64,000 nt of DNA, from NCBI GenBank assembly GCA_963575745.1, contig CAUYUJ010022420.1:55001-119000 (forward strand). Reading direction: 5' to 3'. The notes under the pieces are model-generated. The model was not told where the DNA came from. It ran no database searches and was given only the letters and a program-made list of their open reading frames with translations. This DNA comes from Prorocentrum cordatum. Lineage: Eukaryota; Sar; Dinophyceae; Prorocentrales; Prorocentraceae. Within the stretch, counting starts at the first letter, position 1. The number at the start of each line of letters is the position of its first letter. A program made the position numbers and the translations under genes. Below are positions 10,078 through 20,000 of this stretch, in pieces.

Positions 10078-10088
10078 GGTCGCATGGA

Positions 10089-10272
10089 TACTCCAGATTT
10101 CGTAATAAAAGGGAGGGGGTCTCATTTCGGGGGGGGGTCTCTTCCAGGCTATCTTGGAAGGCCTGGGGGGGTCTGGGGACGATGTTTTGGAGGGTTCTCT
10201 CAGGGGGGGGGTCTGACATGGCTTGTCTTGGAGGGTCCAGACCCCCTCCCTTTTATTACGAATTCTGGAGTA
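10089..10272. mobile_element. TIR element 'TACTCCAGATTTCGTAATAA', copy 1
   Basis: The ends TACTCCAGATTTCGTAATAA and TTATTACGAATTCTGGAGTA are inverted repeats, extended by AAGGGAGGGGGTCT and its complement. A second copy in the opposite internal orientation is at 46075-46255. The size (about 184 bp) fits a MITE. A clear target duplication was not found. Confidence 0.8.
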
Positions 10273-10373
10273 CGTCACTTGTGGGGCATCCGCGACGAAG
10301 CGCACGCGTAGCCGCGGGGGGTCGCGGTCCACGGGGCCGCGGGTGTGGAGATGTTTTCCGCCCGCGACGAGAG

Positions 10374-10471
10374 GCGTAAGTCGGGCCCGCCCCTCTACAG
10401 GAGGAATATTCAAACATAGTAAAACATTTTTGGTTGAACATATGATTTATGTATATGAGATAGGATCTTTG

Positions 10472-10503
<32 letters not shown>

Positions 10504-10631
10504 TCGATCTAGAAAAATAAAGCATTCACTGTGAACAACTGTTGTTTGATTTTTTCCGACCAAAATTCGCCTGTAGGAGGGCATGCCCGACCTGAGGGTG
10601 GTACGGATATGTTTTCCGCCCGCGACGATAG
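10374..10631 (+). mobile_element. Introner, 'GTCGGGCGTGCCCC' family, copy 1 (GC-AG)
   Basis: The left TIR TCGGGCCCGCCCCTCTACAG (10381-10400) matches the inverted right TIR CTGTAGGAGGGCATGCCCGA (10571-10590). The element is bracketed by a near-perfect 25-bp duplication that begins ATGTTTTCCGCCCGCGACGA (10351 and 10610). Splicing GAG|GCGTAAG...GATAG|GCC would remove 258 bp, a multiple of three. It contains an AT dinucleotide run (10471-10498). Confidence 0.8.
10471..10498. repeat. AT dinucleotide run
   Basis: A pure alternating AT run inside introner copy 1. Confidence 0.9.
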
Positions 10632-10984
10632 GCCAGAGGCATCTCACGGCCTGGGTGCAAGCTTCCCGCGCCGCGCCCAAGGCGCAGGGCGGGGAACTCC
10701 CCCGCCCCCCCGAATCCCAGGATCTCTCCCTGGACGACGTCCCGTCTCGTCGATACGACTTTTGGTTTTCTCCCGTGGCTGCCTCTGCAACTTGCAGATC
10801 GGCTTCTCTATTCATCGCTTCGTAACGCTGCAGTAGGATGCCCTGCAAGCGAACGTGCATGCTCATCCAGACCCTTTTGCGCAGACTGTAGCTGCTGCCT
10901 CTTTGCCTCCCTTCCCTCTTCCTGTTGCCTTGTCGTCGTCCTCGCAAGGAGCGCGGCGGTGCAGCCTCGAAGGCGGGCCCCCGT

Positions 10985-11105
10985 AGCATGCTGCCAGCCC
11001 CTGCAGGGGCCTGGTGATTGGCCTCCCCTCGTGGAGGTGAGCTGGAAGCCACCTCACTCTCTCGCCGTCTCGCTCTCCCCTCTATCCCCCTCCTCCTCTT
11101 CCTTC
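10985..11105. repeat. Dispersed repeat at the target of the YR retrotransposon
   Basis: GCAGGGGCCTGGT... followed by GGAGGTGAGCTGGAAGCCAC and CTCACTCTCTCGCCGTCTCG recurs at about 45385-45460 in diverged form. The retrotransposon A1 repeat starts in the pyrimidine tract at the end of this text, so 45385-45500 may represent a related unoccupied site. Confidence 0.6.
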
Positions 11106-11160
11106 TGCCTCTTCTATTCTCTGTGAGCAAGCTCCTGCTGTCTCCGCAGCTTCTCTGCCC
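11106..11160 (+). repeat. Split direct repeat A1 (5' terminus)
   Basis: A 55-bp block starting TGCCTCTTCTATTCTCTGTG that is repeated exactly at 21347-21401. It marks the 5' end of the retrotransposon. Confidence 0.9.
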
Positions 11161-11196
11161 AAGTGCCCCCCCGTCTGCCGCGCGTGCGGGCGCCTT

Positions 11197-11721
11197 ATGC
11201 AGGCGGTCGCACAAGCGGCTCTCGAGGGCGCTGGGGAGATCTTCTTCAGGGGGCTGCGGGCCGCGCTCTACGAGCGGCTCGTGGCTGCCCCCCTCTCTGT
11301 GCTTCAGGACCAGGGGCCTCCTGCGCCTGCCTGGTCCATCCCGCAGGCGGACTCGTCCGAGGGTGAGGGGGCCTACTGCCCCCTCCCTTCGGCGGGTTCC
11401 GCCTGCCCCACCGTCTGCCTCGGGCTGGCGGTGGATCTGAGCGGCGGGGTCTCTCCCTGGCTGCTCAGCACGGTCGTCGCCCTCCTCTGGGTGACGGCCG
11501 CCTGCAGCGCCTGCGCGGGCTGCTGCCTCGGGCTGCTGGGCCCGTACGTGTGGCGGAGGCTCTGGGCCTCCGCCTGGCCGCGCGGCGCGGTTCCTGCTTC
11601 CCCTGAGCAGGACCGCCGTGCGGCGCGAGCGCTGGCCTACGGGATTCCGCCTCGACCTCGAGCGCTCGAGCGGGCAGACGCCCAGCATTCGGGCGGCGGC
11701 TTCCACGGCGGCGCCCATTGA
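11197..11721 (+). CDS. Small ORF with one membrane segment (ORF0 of the YR retrotransposon)
   Basis: 174 codons from ATG at 11197. Residues about 88-116 (WLLSTVVALLWVTAACSACA and on) form a hydrophobic, Cys-rich segment flanked by WRRLW, so a single-pass membrane protein is likely. The stop TGA overlaps the ATG of gag as TGATG (11719-11723), a layout typical of termination-reinitiation coupling. I recall small membrane ORFs before gag in other dinoflagellate YR elements, but no function is known to me. It could also be an untranslated leader frame; the overlap with gag argues against that. Confidence 0.55.
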   Translation: MQAVAQAALEGAGEIFFRGLRAALYERLVAAPLSVLQDQGPPAPAWSIPQADSSEGEGAYCPLPSAGSACPTVCLGLAVDLSGGVSPWLLSTVVALLWVTAACSACAGCCLGLLGPYVWRRLWASAWPRGAVPASPEQDRRAARALAYGIPPRPRALERADAQHSGGGFHGGAH

Positions 11722-13660
11722 TGGCGGAGCTGCCACCAGTTGGCGGAGGGCCCCTTTGGCCCGAGCTCTACCCATTCGCTGCTCCCACGGCGCGCGACTA
11801 CGCACGATGGCGCCTAGACGACGGCGACACCAGCTGGGCGGCTATCCCCCTCGCCTCTCGAGAAGGGGGCATCCTTCTGGCCCTGCCTGGTGCCTTTCGC
11901 TCTACGGCGGAGCTCGAGGCTGCCGAGGCGGATGGATTTGCTGGGATGATAGGCCCCTTCCAGCTAGTGGACGTCCAGCTCCAGGGGGCCGCTTCACGGC
12001 CGCTCGCCACTACCGCATCCGTCCTCGTTATAGATATCGAGGTTGCCGAGCTCGAGCTCGAGTCGCTGTACCCTCTAGAGGTCGGCGACGACGCAGGCAT
12101 CGTTCCCTTCGCCGAGGTGCGCAGCCGCGTCTATTGGCCGCATCCTTCGGGGGTTCGGGTGCTTCGCGAGGGCTACGCTCGCTTGCACGGCGCCCCGCCT
12201 ACCGCAGGGGAAGAGCCTCTCCCAGGGGCCGATCGGGCTACCCCCTATCACTCTGCCGACGAGATGGAGGAGCCCGAGGGGTTCGCGGCCGACGGGGAAG
12301 CCGACCGCACGGCCCCAAGTGCGCGAGCCCCCGCGGTCGCTGGAGCGCCGCGCGGCCCGCCCGCCAAGCGCGCTGGCGCCGCCGCGCCGCCACGGGTCGC
12401 GGGTCCTGCTCCGATTGCTCCTGGTGCTCCTGCGGCGTCTCTGGACGACGGGGCTCCCATGACCCGCGCCGAGGTAGCTGCCGAAATGCGCGCCTTGCTT
12501 GCAGCCCACGCGGCCTCCACGATGGTCGGCGGACCCGAGCCGCTGGGCCCCGCCCCGGCTGCCCGGAGTGTTCGGCCCGAGGTGCCTCAGCTTTTCAGCG
12601 ACGAGGCGGCGCGCCTCGGGCTGGATCCTGCGGGGATCGAGGCCGTCCTGTCCCACGCGCCCGTGGCCCCACAGCGGGTCTCCGCGCGTCCCAAGGGTCC
12701 GACCTCCGCGCTGGTCTCGGCGTGGGAAAAGGCGCGCTCTCTTGCTGTCGCTCAGGCCCCTTCGTCCGCTTTCGGTCCGATGGGTCCCCCGCCGCCGCCT
12801 GGGCTAGCCCATCCCGCTGCGGTCGACGGCTTTGCCGAGGCGGGCGGCGCCGACGGGTCAGAGCCGCCCCATGCGGCCAATCCGACGGACTTCAGCCTCA
12901 TGCTTCAGTGCCTGCACCAGTCCCTTTTATTGCAGCAGGGGCGGAGCCATCGCCCAGCCGTCCATCCGCTTCTGGGGACCCTGAGCGACCAAGCTCAATC
13001 TCCGCCCACGAGCTCGGGCGACCACGCGCACGCATCAGCTCAGATGGGGGGAATTGCTCGGAGGCGCGAGTGGCAGCAAGTGCTGATGCAGCACGGCCCC
13101 GACGTGCGAGGACTGATGAAGGAGAATTTGGCCCGCGTCCTGGGCGTGGAAGTCAGCGCCGTGACCCCCATGGCCATGCATCAGTACTTTCGCGAGCACA
13201 GCCCCCTCGGGGCTCAGCCGTCGACGCACGAGTTGTTGACGCATTTTGCCTTCCTCAGCGCCGAGCTGTGGCGGGCCTGCGAGAGGGCAACCCCGAGAGG
13301 GTCCAGACCTTGCTGACTTGCCAGTGCATGTTCATCGACCAGTTGGCGGGGGACCGCGGCTATCTCGAGGCCGCCTGGTTCCTCACGGGGCTGGAGCCTC
13401 CCCCGTGTCGCGTGACCAGTCGTCACACGGAGCGCGAGGCCCAGACCCCGTTCTCACCCCTGGTGGATCCTCGCTGGCTGTCGGCGCAGGGCGAATACAT
13501 GAAGGAGCTGCAAGCATTTCGGGCGCGTCTCGACGCCGAGCGCGCCGTCGCGCTTCCCAAGCATCCACCTCATCAGCCCAAGCAGCCCAAGGTTTCAAAG
13601 CCCCCCTTCAAGTCTCAGGGTGCTTCCAAGGCCCCGAAGGCGGTGCCCAAGAAGGACTGA
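11721..13660 (+). CDS. gag-like protein of the YR retrotransposon (one -1 frameshift needed)
   Basis: From ATG 11721 the first frame runs to a TGA at 13314-13316. Its last sensible part is HFAFLSAELWRACER. The next frame (-1) continues GNPERVQTLLTCQCMFIDQL, AGDRGYLEAAWFLTGLEPPP and ends in a Lys/Pro-rich tail (KVSKPPFKSQGASKAPKAVP) at TGA 13658-13660. The switch lies near 13280-13290. The C-terminal part resembles gag-like ORFs of other dinoflagellate elements, in which a helical block precedes W..TGL..PP. The N-terminal 500 residues are acidic and Ala/Pro-rich. The shift could be programmed, a decay mutation, or a sequencing indel. The next ORF starts two bases after the stop (TGA AG ATG). 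Confidence 0.7.
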
Positions 13661-13662
13661 AG

Positions 13663-16600
13663 ATGCCCTTGGCGCCCGCCTCCTGGAAGGGGGGGCCTTC
13701 GCGTGGCCGGGGTACGCCGCCGCAAACAGTTTGCACCGACGCTGCTACGGCTGCTAGGCGTGTTTGGGCGCAGCGAGGGCGTGAGGGTAGGAATGCGCTC
13801 CTCCAGCGATGCTGTTGCGGCCCCGCAGGGAGGAGTGCGTTCCGCCACCGCGCCCTTCGCTCTGCTCCGAACCGCTCCTCGGATCCCTTCGGCCATTTTG
13901 GCCGTCGCCTGCCTCAGTCGAGCGCGCCCTCCAGGGGGCCTGCAGCCCCTGAGGTTGGTGTTCTTGCTGGTGCTTGTTCTCCTTCAAGCACCCCTGCTGC
14001 TCTTGCCAAAGTCGCGCCATTCGTCGCTGACTTGTCTGCCTTGCTGCGCCTGTTTCCAGGCGCGAACATTGATATCACCCACTGGGCGGCAGCGCTGTCC
14101 CAGGTTGGGATGGGTGCTCGATGTTCTCTTGGATCTTTCTCCCGCTCATCAATGCGTGCAATGGACAGGGACGACCCGTGCCTTTTGGGGCCGCCTCCCC
14201 GCGATCCTTGGCCGTGCCCGCCTGCTCCACCTCTTGGTCCCCCGCCTGACGGCTTGTCGGCGAGGCGCAGGGGGCGCTGGAGATTGCGGCGCGCGGCGCG
14301 GACGCTCGCGCAGTATTCTGTTATTGCGTTGAACTGGCTCACTTTGGGTCACCCTAGCCTCGCTCCCGCCGAGGCTCGTGTCCGCGCCACGGTCTCGCCC
14401 TGCCAGGAGGGCGTCCGCACCCGTATCGAACGGTTGTGTCGGATCGCAGTTCGCCTTGCCCGTGGCGGCAAGAGCGACTTAGGTCGAGCCTTCGCCAAGT
14501 TCGACTCTACTGAGGTCTCGCTCCATGGCCTGGCCACCCATGTTGCAGCTTTGGAGGCCTCCTTCACCTCCTCTTCTTCCGTGCCCGCCCCCATGCGGCA
14601 CTGCCCGACCAGCGCTCCTTCCGTGCCTGGTTCGCTGGCGTCTGCGGCGGCTTGGGACTCCACCCAGGTCGAGCCCTTCGATTTGAAAGTCAGGGCGTCT
14701 CGCATCAAGTGGGATTATTCGCCAGAGTTTGATCCCGTTCCATTCCTCTCTGACGCTCGAGTCCGCGAAGCGTTCATCGATCCTGAGGTGATGCGGCTCC
14801 CGGCGTCAGAGTGGCCTGCTGGCCAAAAGGGGGCGCGCGTCCATATGGACCGCGCCGAGCTGTGGGCCCTACTCCAGAAGTGGGATGCCTGCGGCGCCCT
14901 GTACCTGACTCCTGCTTCGGACCTCGCCTGGGATGAAGCCTGCGGAGCTTTCAGGGTACCGAAAGACAGCGACTTCGACAGGTTGATTCTGAACCCAACG
15001 GTCGTGAACAGCCGCTGTGCTTCAATCTCGTCCAGCACCCAGCGCCTTGGCCAGGGTTTCCTGCTGTGCCGTTTGGGGCTGGCGCCTGGGGAATGGCTGG
15101 CAGTTTCTTGCGACGACCTACGGGAGTTTTACTACACTTTCCGCGTTCCTCCCGCGCGCGCCAGGCGTAACGCCCTGCGCGTTCGTCTGCCATCATCCCG
15201 CTTCAAGGCCTTTCGAGCCTGGCGCCCCGAGCTCGAAGGTGTGGATGTCGCGCCCTGCCTCAATGCTCTCGCGATGGGCGACAACATGGCTGTGGAGATT
15301 GCCAACTCTGCGCATGAAGGCGTCTTGCACAGCTTCGGGGCCTTGCGGCCTCACGAGCAGGTTGTCCACCGCTCGCCCTTCCCGCGGGGACCGTTTGTCG
15401 AGATGCTGAATATTGATGACCATACAGGTTTTCAGAAGCTCTCGTGGCATGGCTCCGCTCCTCGCCCCGACGACCCCTGTCGTCGTGATCGTGAGGTCTT
15501 CGCCGCCTGCGATGCAGGCTACCCGCGCGTGGGCCTGATTCAGCATCCAGGCAAGCGCGCGCGCGGCGAAACGCACAAGGTGGTGGTGGGCGCCGAGGTG
15601 GAAGGGCGCATAGGCATCGTCTGCGCTCCCTTAGTGCGGACGGTGGCCTTGTGCAGGCTGACCCTGATCCAAATCTACCTCGGCATCGCCACACGCTCCC
15701 TGTTAGCCTCTCTTGTGGGCTGCTGGGTCCAGGTCTTCCTCTATCGCCGTCCGGTGCTCGCCATCTTCACGCACGTCTACAACTTCCTGTCGCGCCTGGC
15801 GACCGAGGAGGGCATTGAATACGACCTGCCTCCTTATGTTCGCGACGAGCTTCTGGCCTGCACCTTTTTAGCCTTTACGGCTATAACCGACCTTCGGGCG
15901 CAGCCTTGCCCCGAGGTGTTCGGTACGGACGCGTCTCTCGGCTGGGGGGGCGTTGTCCGCGCTCCTATCAGCCCGCAGCTCTCCGCCGAGCTGTGGCGCA
16001 GATCGGAGCACGGGGGGTGGCACACGATCCTGCACAATCGGAGCCTCCTCGCCGTACTCAGCCGCGGCGTGCCCTTGGGCCCTGAGCTCACCCAACTGCA
16101 TCACGACCTGGGGCTCCCGTCTATTGAGCCCCCCGTCGCGCCGCGTTGGGTCACCGAGCTATCAGAGGCGCTGCGCTTTCGGCTCGCGTACAAATGGGAG
16201 TTTCGCATGCCTCGTCACATCAATATCCTTGAGACAACGGTGTATAAGAGTTTGTGCAAATATTGTTGTGTTCGCCTCCCTGACTCTCGTATCCCCGTTC
16301 TCCTGGATTCAAAAGTGGCTTTGGGCGCGACCGCGCACGGGCGCAGTAGCTCTCCTGGTCTATCTCACGTTCTTTCGACCACTTTGCCCTATGTGATAGG
16401 AGGAGGTTTATATATGGGAGGCATGTACGTGCCTACGGACGTGCACAGGGCCGACGACCCCACGCGCAACCGTGCGGTGAGGCCCCCGTCCCGTGACCCT
16501 CCCGCCTGGCTAGTGGAAGCAGAGAGAGGAGAATTTACTCGCTTTGATTGCATCGCGTACGCCGACTCCCGCTCGTCATTCCCTACTTGTCTCTGGGGCC

Positions 16601-17088
16601 GACTTGTTGCGCAGCTTGTGGCTCGAGGCCCCGAGGGGCTGCTCAGCCACCGTTGGGCGGCCGCCCCCCCCCCTCGGTGGGCGCGGGGATGGCCGCCGAC
16701 GCCGCCGGTGACGGCGCCCAGGGCGAGGCACCTGACCCCTCGGGCGCCGCCGAGAGCAGCAGTGAAGCTGCTCTCGCCAGCGGAGAGCGTCGCGGGCCTC
16801 GCAACGCGCTCTTCGCTAGCGAACGGCCTCTCACGTCCACGGCAGACGCCACGCCAAAAGCGTCTGCCTCCGCGGAGGGCGGCTCGCCCGGCCCCGACCC
16901 TGGCGCCGCCAGCGCAGGATCGGCTCCCCAGGCCGCCAAGCGTGCTCCGCCTCTGGCCCTCCGCTCCAAGGCCGCGGCGGTCCCTCCGCCTGCCATCGGG
17001 GTGGGCTCGTCGCGCGTCGGCTCGCGGGAAGCACCAAAGGGGGCCTCAGCAGCTACCCCCCGCATCTTCCAGCGAGCGGCCAGGGTGA
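13663..17088 (+). CDS. Reverse transcriptase / RNase H polyprotein of the YR retrotransposon
   Basis: 1141 codons, intact, starting at an ATG two bases after the gag stop. RT motifs: SCDDLREFYYTF (motif A; Asp484/485), ALAMGDNMAVEIAN (motif B region), EMLNIDDHTGF (motif C, catalytic Asp585/586 in an NIDD variant of YxDD). RNase H: FGTDASLGWGG (Asp756), INILETTVYKSL (Glu857), VLLDSKVALGA (Asp882) and ADDPTRN (Asp931/932), so the full catalytic set is present. The N-terminal 350 residues are Pro/Arg-rich. The last 130 or so codons overlap ORF3 in another frame and look like by-product. It makes element cDNA and removes the RNA strand. All motifs are preserved, so it may be active. Confidence 0.85.
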   Translation: MPLAPASWKGGPSRGRGTPPQTVCTDAATAARRVWAQRGREGRNALLQRCCCGPAGRSAFRHRALRSAPNRSSDPFGHFGRRLPQSSAPSRGPAAPEVGVLAGACSPSSTPAALAKVAPFVADLSALLRLFPGANIDITHWAAALSQVGMGARCSLGSFSRSSMRAMDRDDPCLLGPPPRDPWPCPPAPPLGPPPDGLSARRRGRWRLRRAARTLAQYSVIALNWLTLGHPSLAPAEARVRATVSPCQEGVRTRIERLCRIAVRLARGGKSDLGRAFAKFDSTEVSLHGLATHVAALEASFTSSSSVPAPMRHCPTSAPSVPGSLASAAAWDSTQVEPFDLKVRASRIKWDYSPEFDPVPFLSDARVREAFIDPEVMRLPASEWPAGQKGARVHMDRAELWALLQKWDACGALYLTPASDLAWDEACGAFRVPKDSDFDRLILNPTVVNSRCASISSSTQRLGQGFLLCRLGLAPGEWLAVSCDDLREFYYTFRVPPARARRNALRVRLPSSRFKAFRAWRPELEGVDVAPCLNALAMGDNMAVEIANSAHEGVLHSFGALRPHEQVVHRSPFPRGPFVEMLNIDDHTGFQKLSWHGSAPRPDDPCRRDREVFAACDAGYPRVGLIQHPGKRARGETHKVVVGAEVEGRIGIVCAPLVRTVALCRLTLIQIYLGIATRSLLASLVGCWVQVFLYRRPVLAIFTHVYNFLSRLATEEGIEYDLPPYVRDELLACTFLAFTAITDLRAQPCPEVFGTDASLGWGGVVRAPISPQLSAELWRRSEHGGWHTILHNRSLLAVLSRGVPLGPELTQLHHDLGLPSIEPPVAPRWVTELSEALRFRLAYKWEFRMPRHINILETTVYKSLCKYCCVRLPDSRIPVLLDSKVALGATAHGRSSSPGLSHVLSTTLPYVIGGGLYMGGMYVPTDVHRADDPTRNRAVRPPSRDPPAWLVEAERGEFTRFDCIAYADSRSSFPTCLWGRLVAQLVARGPEGLLSHRWAAAPPPRWARGWPPTPPVTAPRARHLTPRAPPRAAVKLLSPAESVAGLATRSSLANGLSRPRQTPRQKRLPPRRAARPAPTLAPPAQDRLPRPPSVLRLWPSAPRPRRSLRLPSGWARRASARGKHQRGPQQLPPASSSERPG
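13795..13830 (+). repeat. 36-bp internal duplication, copy 1
   Basis: GCGCTCCTCCAGCGATGCTG and the next 16 bases match 19028-19063 exactly. Here the block is in the RT/RNase H ORF in a frame giving ALLQRCCCGPAG; in ORF3 it is read as RSSSDAVAAPQG. Confidence 0.9.
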
Positions 17089-20000
17089 GCGCCTCTCGCC
17101 AACTGCTTGGCGTAGTGGACGGGGCCTCGCGCAGCACCATTGAGGCCGCCTTCAGGCGCCAGTCCCTAGTCTACCATCCAGACAGGACTCCTGCGCACTT
17201 GGGTGCCGACGAGCGAGCAGCCCGCGCGCTGAAGTGGAAGCAGCTCTGTGACGCCAAGTCAGTGTTGCTCCAGGCCGTCTCGCAGGCCGCCGCGCCGCCC
17301 GATGGTCCTAGCACGGGCGGTGACGGTCCTGCCGCCCGCGCCTACGCCCAGGCCAAAGCGGCAGGAAAGGGCGCCCGCAAGGGCAAGCTGGCTCCTGGGT
17401 CGACCATGGCCCTTCAGGCGCTCGAAGAGGCGGTCTCCTCGCGGGTCGCCCTAGCGAGCGCCGAGCTGGCCCCTCGGGCTGCCCTCCCCGCCTCGGGCGC
17501 GCCTCTCCCGAGGGGCGGGGTTTCGTCTGCCCTCGCGACGCGGGCGGCTGAGTCGGATGCCATCCTCGTCTCCGCCGTGTCGCGCGGCCGCGTGGAGCTC
17601 GACGCACTCCGCACCGCGCGTGCCGACGCCACCAGGCGCACGGTGCAGGCTCCTGCACGCGGCGAAGGCGAGCGTGCCGTCGCTCGTGCCGAGCTCGCGG
17701 AAGGGATGGCCGATCGCGCCTACTTCCGACGCTTGCGCGAGGCCGCCAGTCGTGAGGCCGCGGGCTTGCCGCGCACGGCTCCCGTCCAGCTGGGTCGGGA
17801 TTGGCGCAAAACTCTGCGCGCCGTCCTGCACAACGCTGAGGTCTCGACGGGCCTCGCCATCGCAGAACGTGCCGCTCGTGCTGGGGACGCACCCGCGTCG
17901 TCCACTGGCCGCTCCTTGGCCGAGGTGGAGGCTGAGGACCCGCGCGCCTTGGCAAGGCCCGCCGACGACCCTGCGTCCAGCTTCAGCCGTCGTGAGGGGC
18001 GCGCGGTCCGCGCCCGCCTGGGCCCGCGGGATGAAGCGGTCGAGGACCAGCCCAACCGCGGTGGTCACGCGCCGCACTCCGCCTCGCGCACGGGCGCCGC
18101 GCGCACCAGGCGCGCCGCCAAGCAGCGGCGGGCTTCGATGGCGGCGCTCCCCGCCCCTGAGGGGGGGGCCGCCACGGCGCCTGGCCGCAGGGCGCGTCGC
18201 ACTGCCAATGCGCGCCGCTGGGCAGGCGCGGCACGCCCCAGCTCCGCCGCGGGAGTGGGCTCCCCACCGCGGAGCCGCAGCCCTGCCCGCAGCCGCACGC
18301 GGTCTCCAAACCCGTACGGGACTGACCACACCTCTCCCTCGGGGGGCTGCTCGTCGCCTCCCGTCGACGGCCCGATCTCGCCCGAGGAGCCGTCGGAGCC
18401 GCCGGCGGGGGAGGCATCGGAGGGCCCGCGCACTCCTGACGGGTCCCCGCCCGCGAGCGTTCGCAGCCGCTCGAGAGCGGAGCCCGCGTGCGACGAGGAC
18501 TCTCCGACGGAGCTCGAGGACGTCGTGCTGAGTGCCCTCGCAGACTCCTCGGTGGACCTCGAGCGCGTCGTGGCGGGCCTGAACCCCGAGGTCCTCCTCC
18601 GCCTGCAGGCGGCCTTCCCTCGCCGCTCGGGGGCCTCTCCGCCCGCCGCTCACGCCTCGGCTCGCAGCCGCTCTCGGGGCCGCGGCACGCGTGCAGGCTC
18701 CGAGACGCCGCGGCCCGTGCCCCCGCCGCCGCCGCCGCCCCCTCACCACTCTGGTGGGCGTGCGGCGTCGCGATCCCGCGCGTCGGCCGCAGGCCAGGGG
18801 CTTAGTCGGGCCGTCGCGCGCGACTCCTCTCGCGCGCCTTCGCGTCAGGCTACGTCGCCTGGGCGTCGCGAGGTGCGCTCCCCTCGAGTCGCTCCGAAGC
18901 GGCGCCCGAGCCCCGCTGCTGCGCAGCGGCCAGCCACGTCCCGCCATGGTGCGAGCTCGGGCGACGCCCACGCAGGCAGCTCCCGCGCGGACTCCGCTGC
19001 TCAGGCCCCTCCGTCTTCGGTAGGCACGCGCTCCTCCAGCGATGCTGTTGCGGCCCCGCAGGGCGGAGGGCGTGCCGCCGAGGAAAGGGGGTCTTCGAGC
19101 GGCCCCGCGCCTGGCCGAGCTTCAGAGCACGAGCTGCATCTCAGCGGCTCCCACAGCGGTGACGCTGGGAGCGCCGCGGCTGCAGCCTTCGCAGCGCGGC
19201 GCACGGCCTCTGCGGCCGTTGAGCAGCCCTTGCCTCCAGGGGCCGCCACCGCCCTAGCGTGGCGTCTCAACATCGGCGGTGAGAAGGTCACAGTGGTGAG
19301 GTGGGGACCCGCCTGGCAAGCTGCCTTCCAGAGCGCGGCGTCGTGGCTGAGGTCTTTCGCACCCGCAGGGGCCGCCGAGCCCGAGGGCAGAGATGACCTG
19401 CACTGCCTCCTGCGGGCCTTGCACGCCTATAAGCGCCTGTTTCAGACAGGCGGCGCCGAGCCGATCGACGAAGCCTCGTGGTTGCATCCTTACGTGGCCG
19501 TCGTCGAGCCCGAGGCTATCCCCGCGGACGCTGACCTCCAAGCCATGGGGGCGGGCGCCATCCGTGGCATCGGGCTCGGCTCAAAGATCGAGCACAGGCG
19601 GCGCGCGGGCAAGTTGGCCTGCCTTTTCGACCTTCTGTACCACGTGCAGGACGGTCACGGCGCCATCCCAGCAGCGCTGTGGGGATCGCATTCCCCTCCG
19701 TCCGAGATCCTCGACGCCTTCGCGGAGGTGGTGCCCGTTCCACATCATTCGGGCCTCACGTCCTCGGCAGCTCGTTCCGAGCTCGCCGAATCGGCCGCAG
19801 CTGCGCGCGCCGAGCCGCGCCCGCCCTTTGACTGGGCGACCCTCGAGGGAGGGGACGCTCTGCCCGCCGAGATCGAAGCAGGGGCTCGCCGTGCTCACCG
19901 TAACATGGGCGGATCCTTCACCTCGGCGCGGGCGATGCTGGCGGAGGCGTCGGGGTTCGAGACCGACGGGCGGGACACCCTCGTTCCGCCCTTCTACGCG

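Noticed and set aside
10447-11805. Minus-strand open frame of 452 codons, including LRKRVWMSMHVRLQGILLQR
   Set aside because: It crosses the A1 terminus of the retrotransposon and an introner, so it cannot be one gene. The part at 10640-11057 might be an exon, but nothing else supports it.
17451-18971. Minus-strand open frame of 506 codons
   Set aside because: Antisense to the J-domain ORF; high GC removes stops on the other strand. It is Arg/Gly-rich with no motif.
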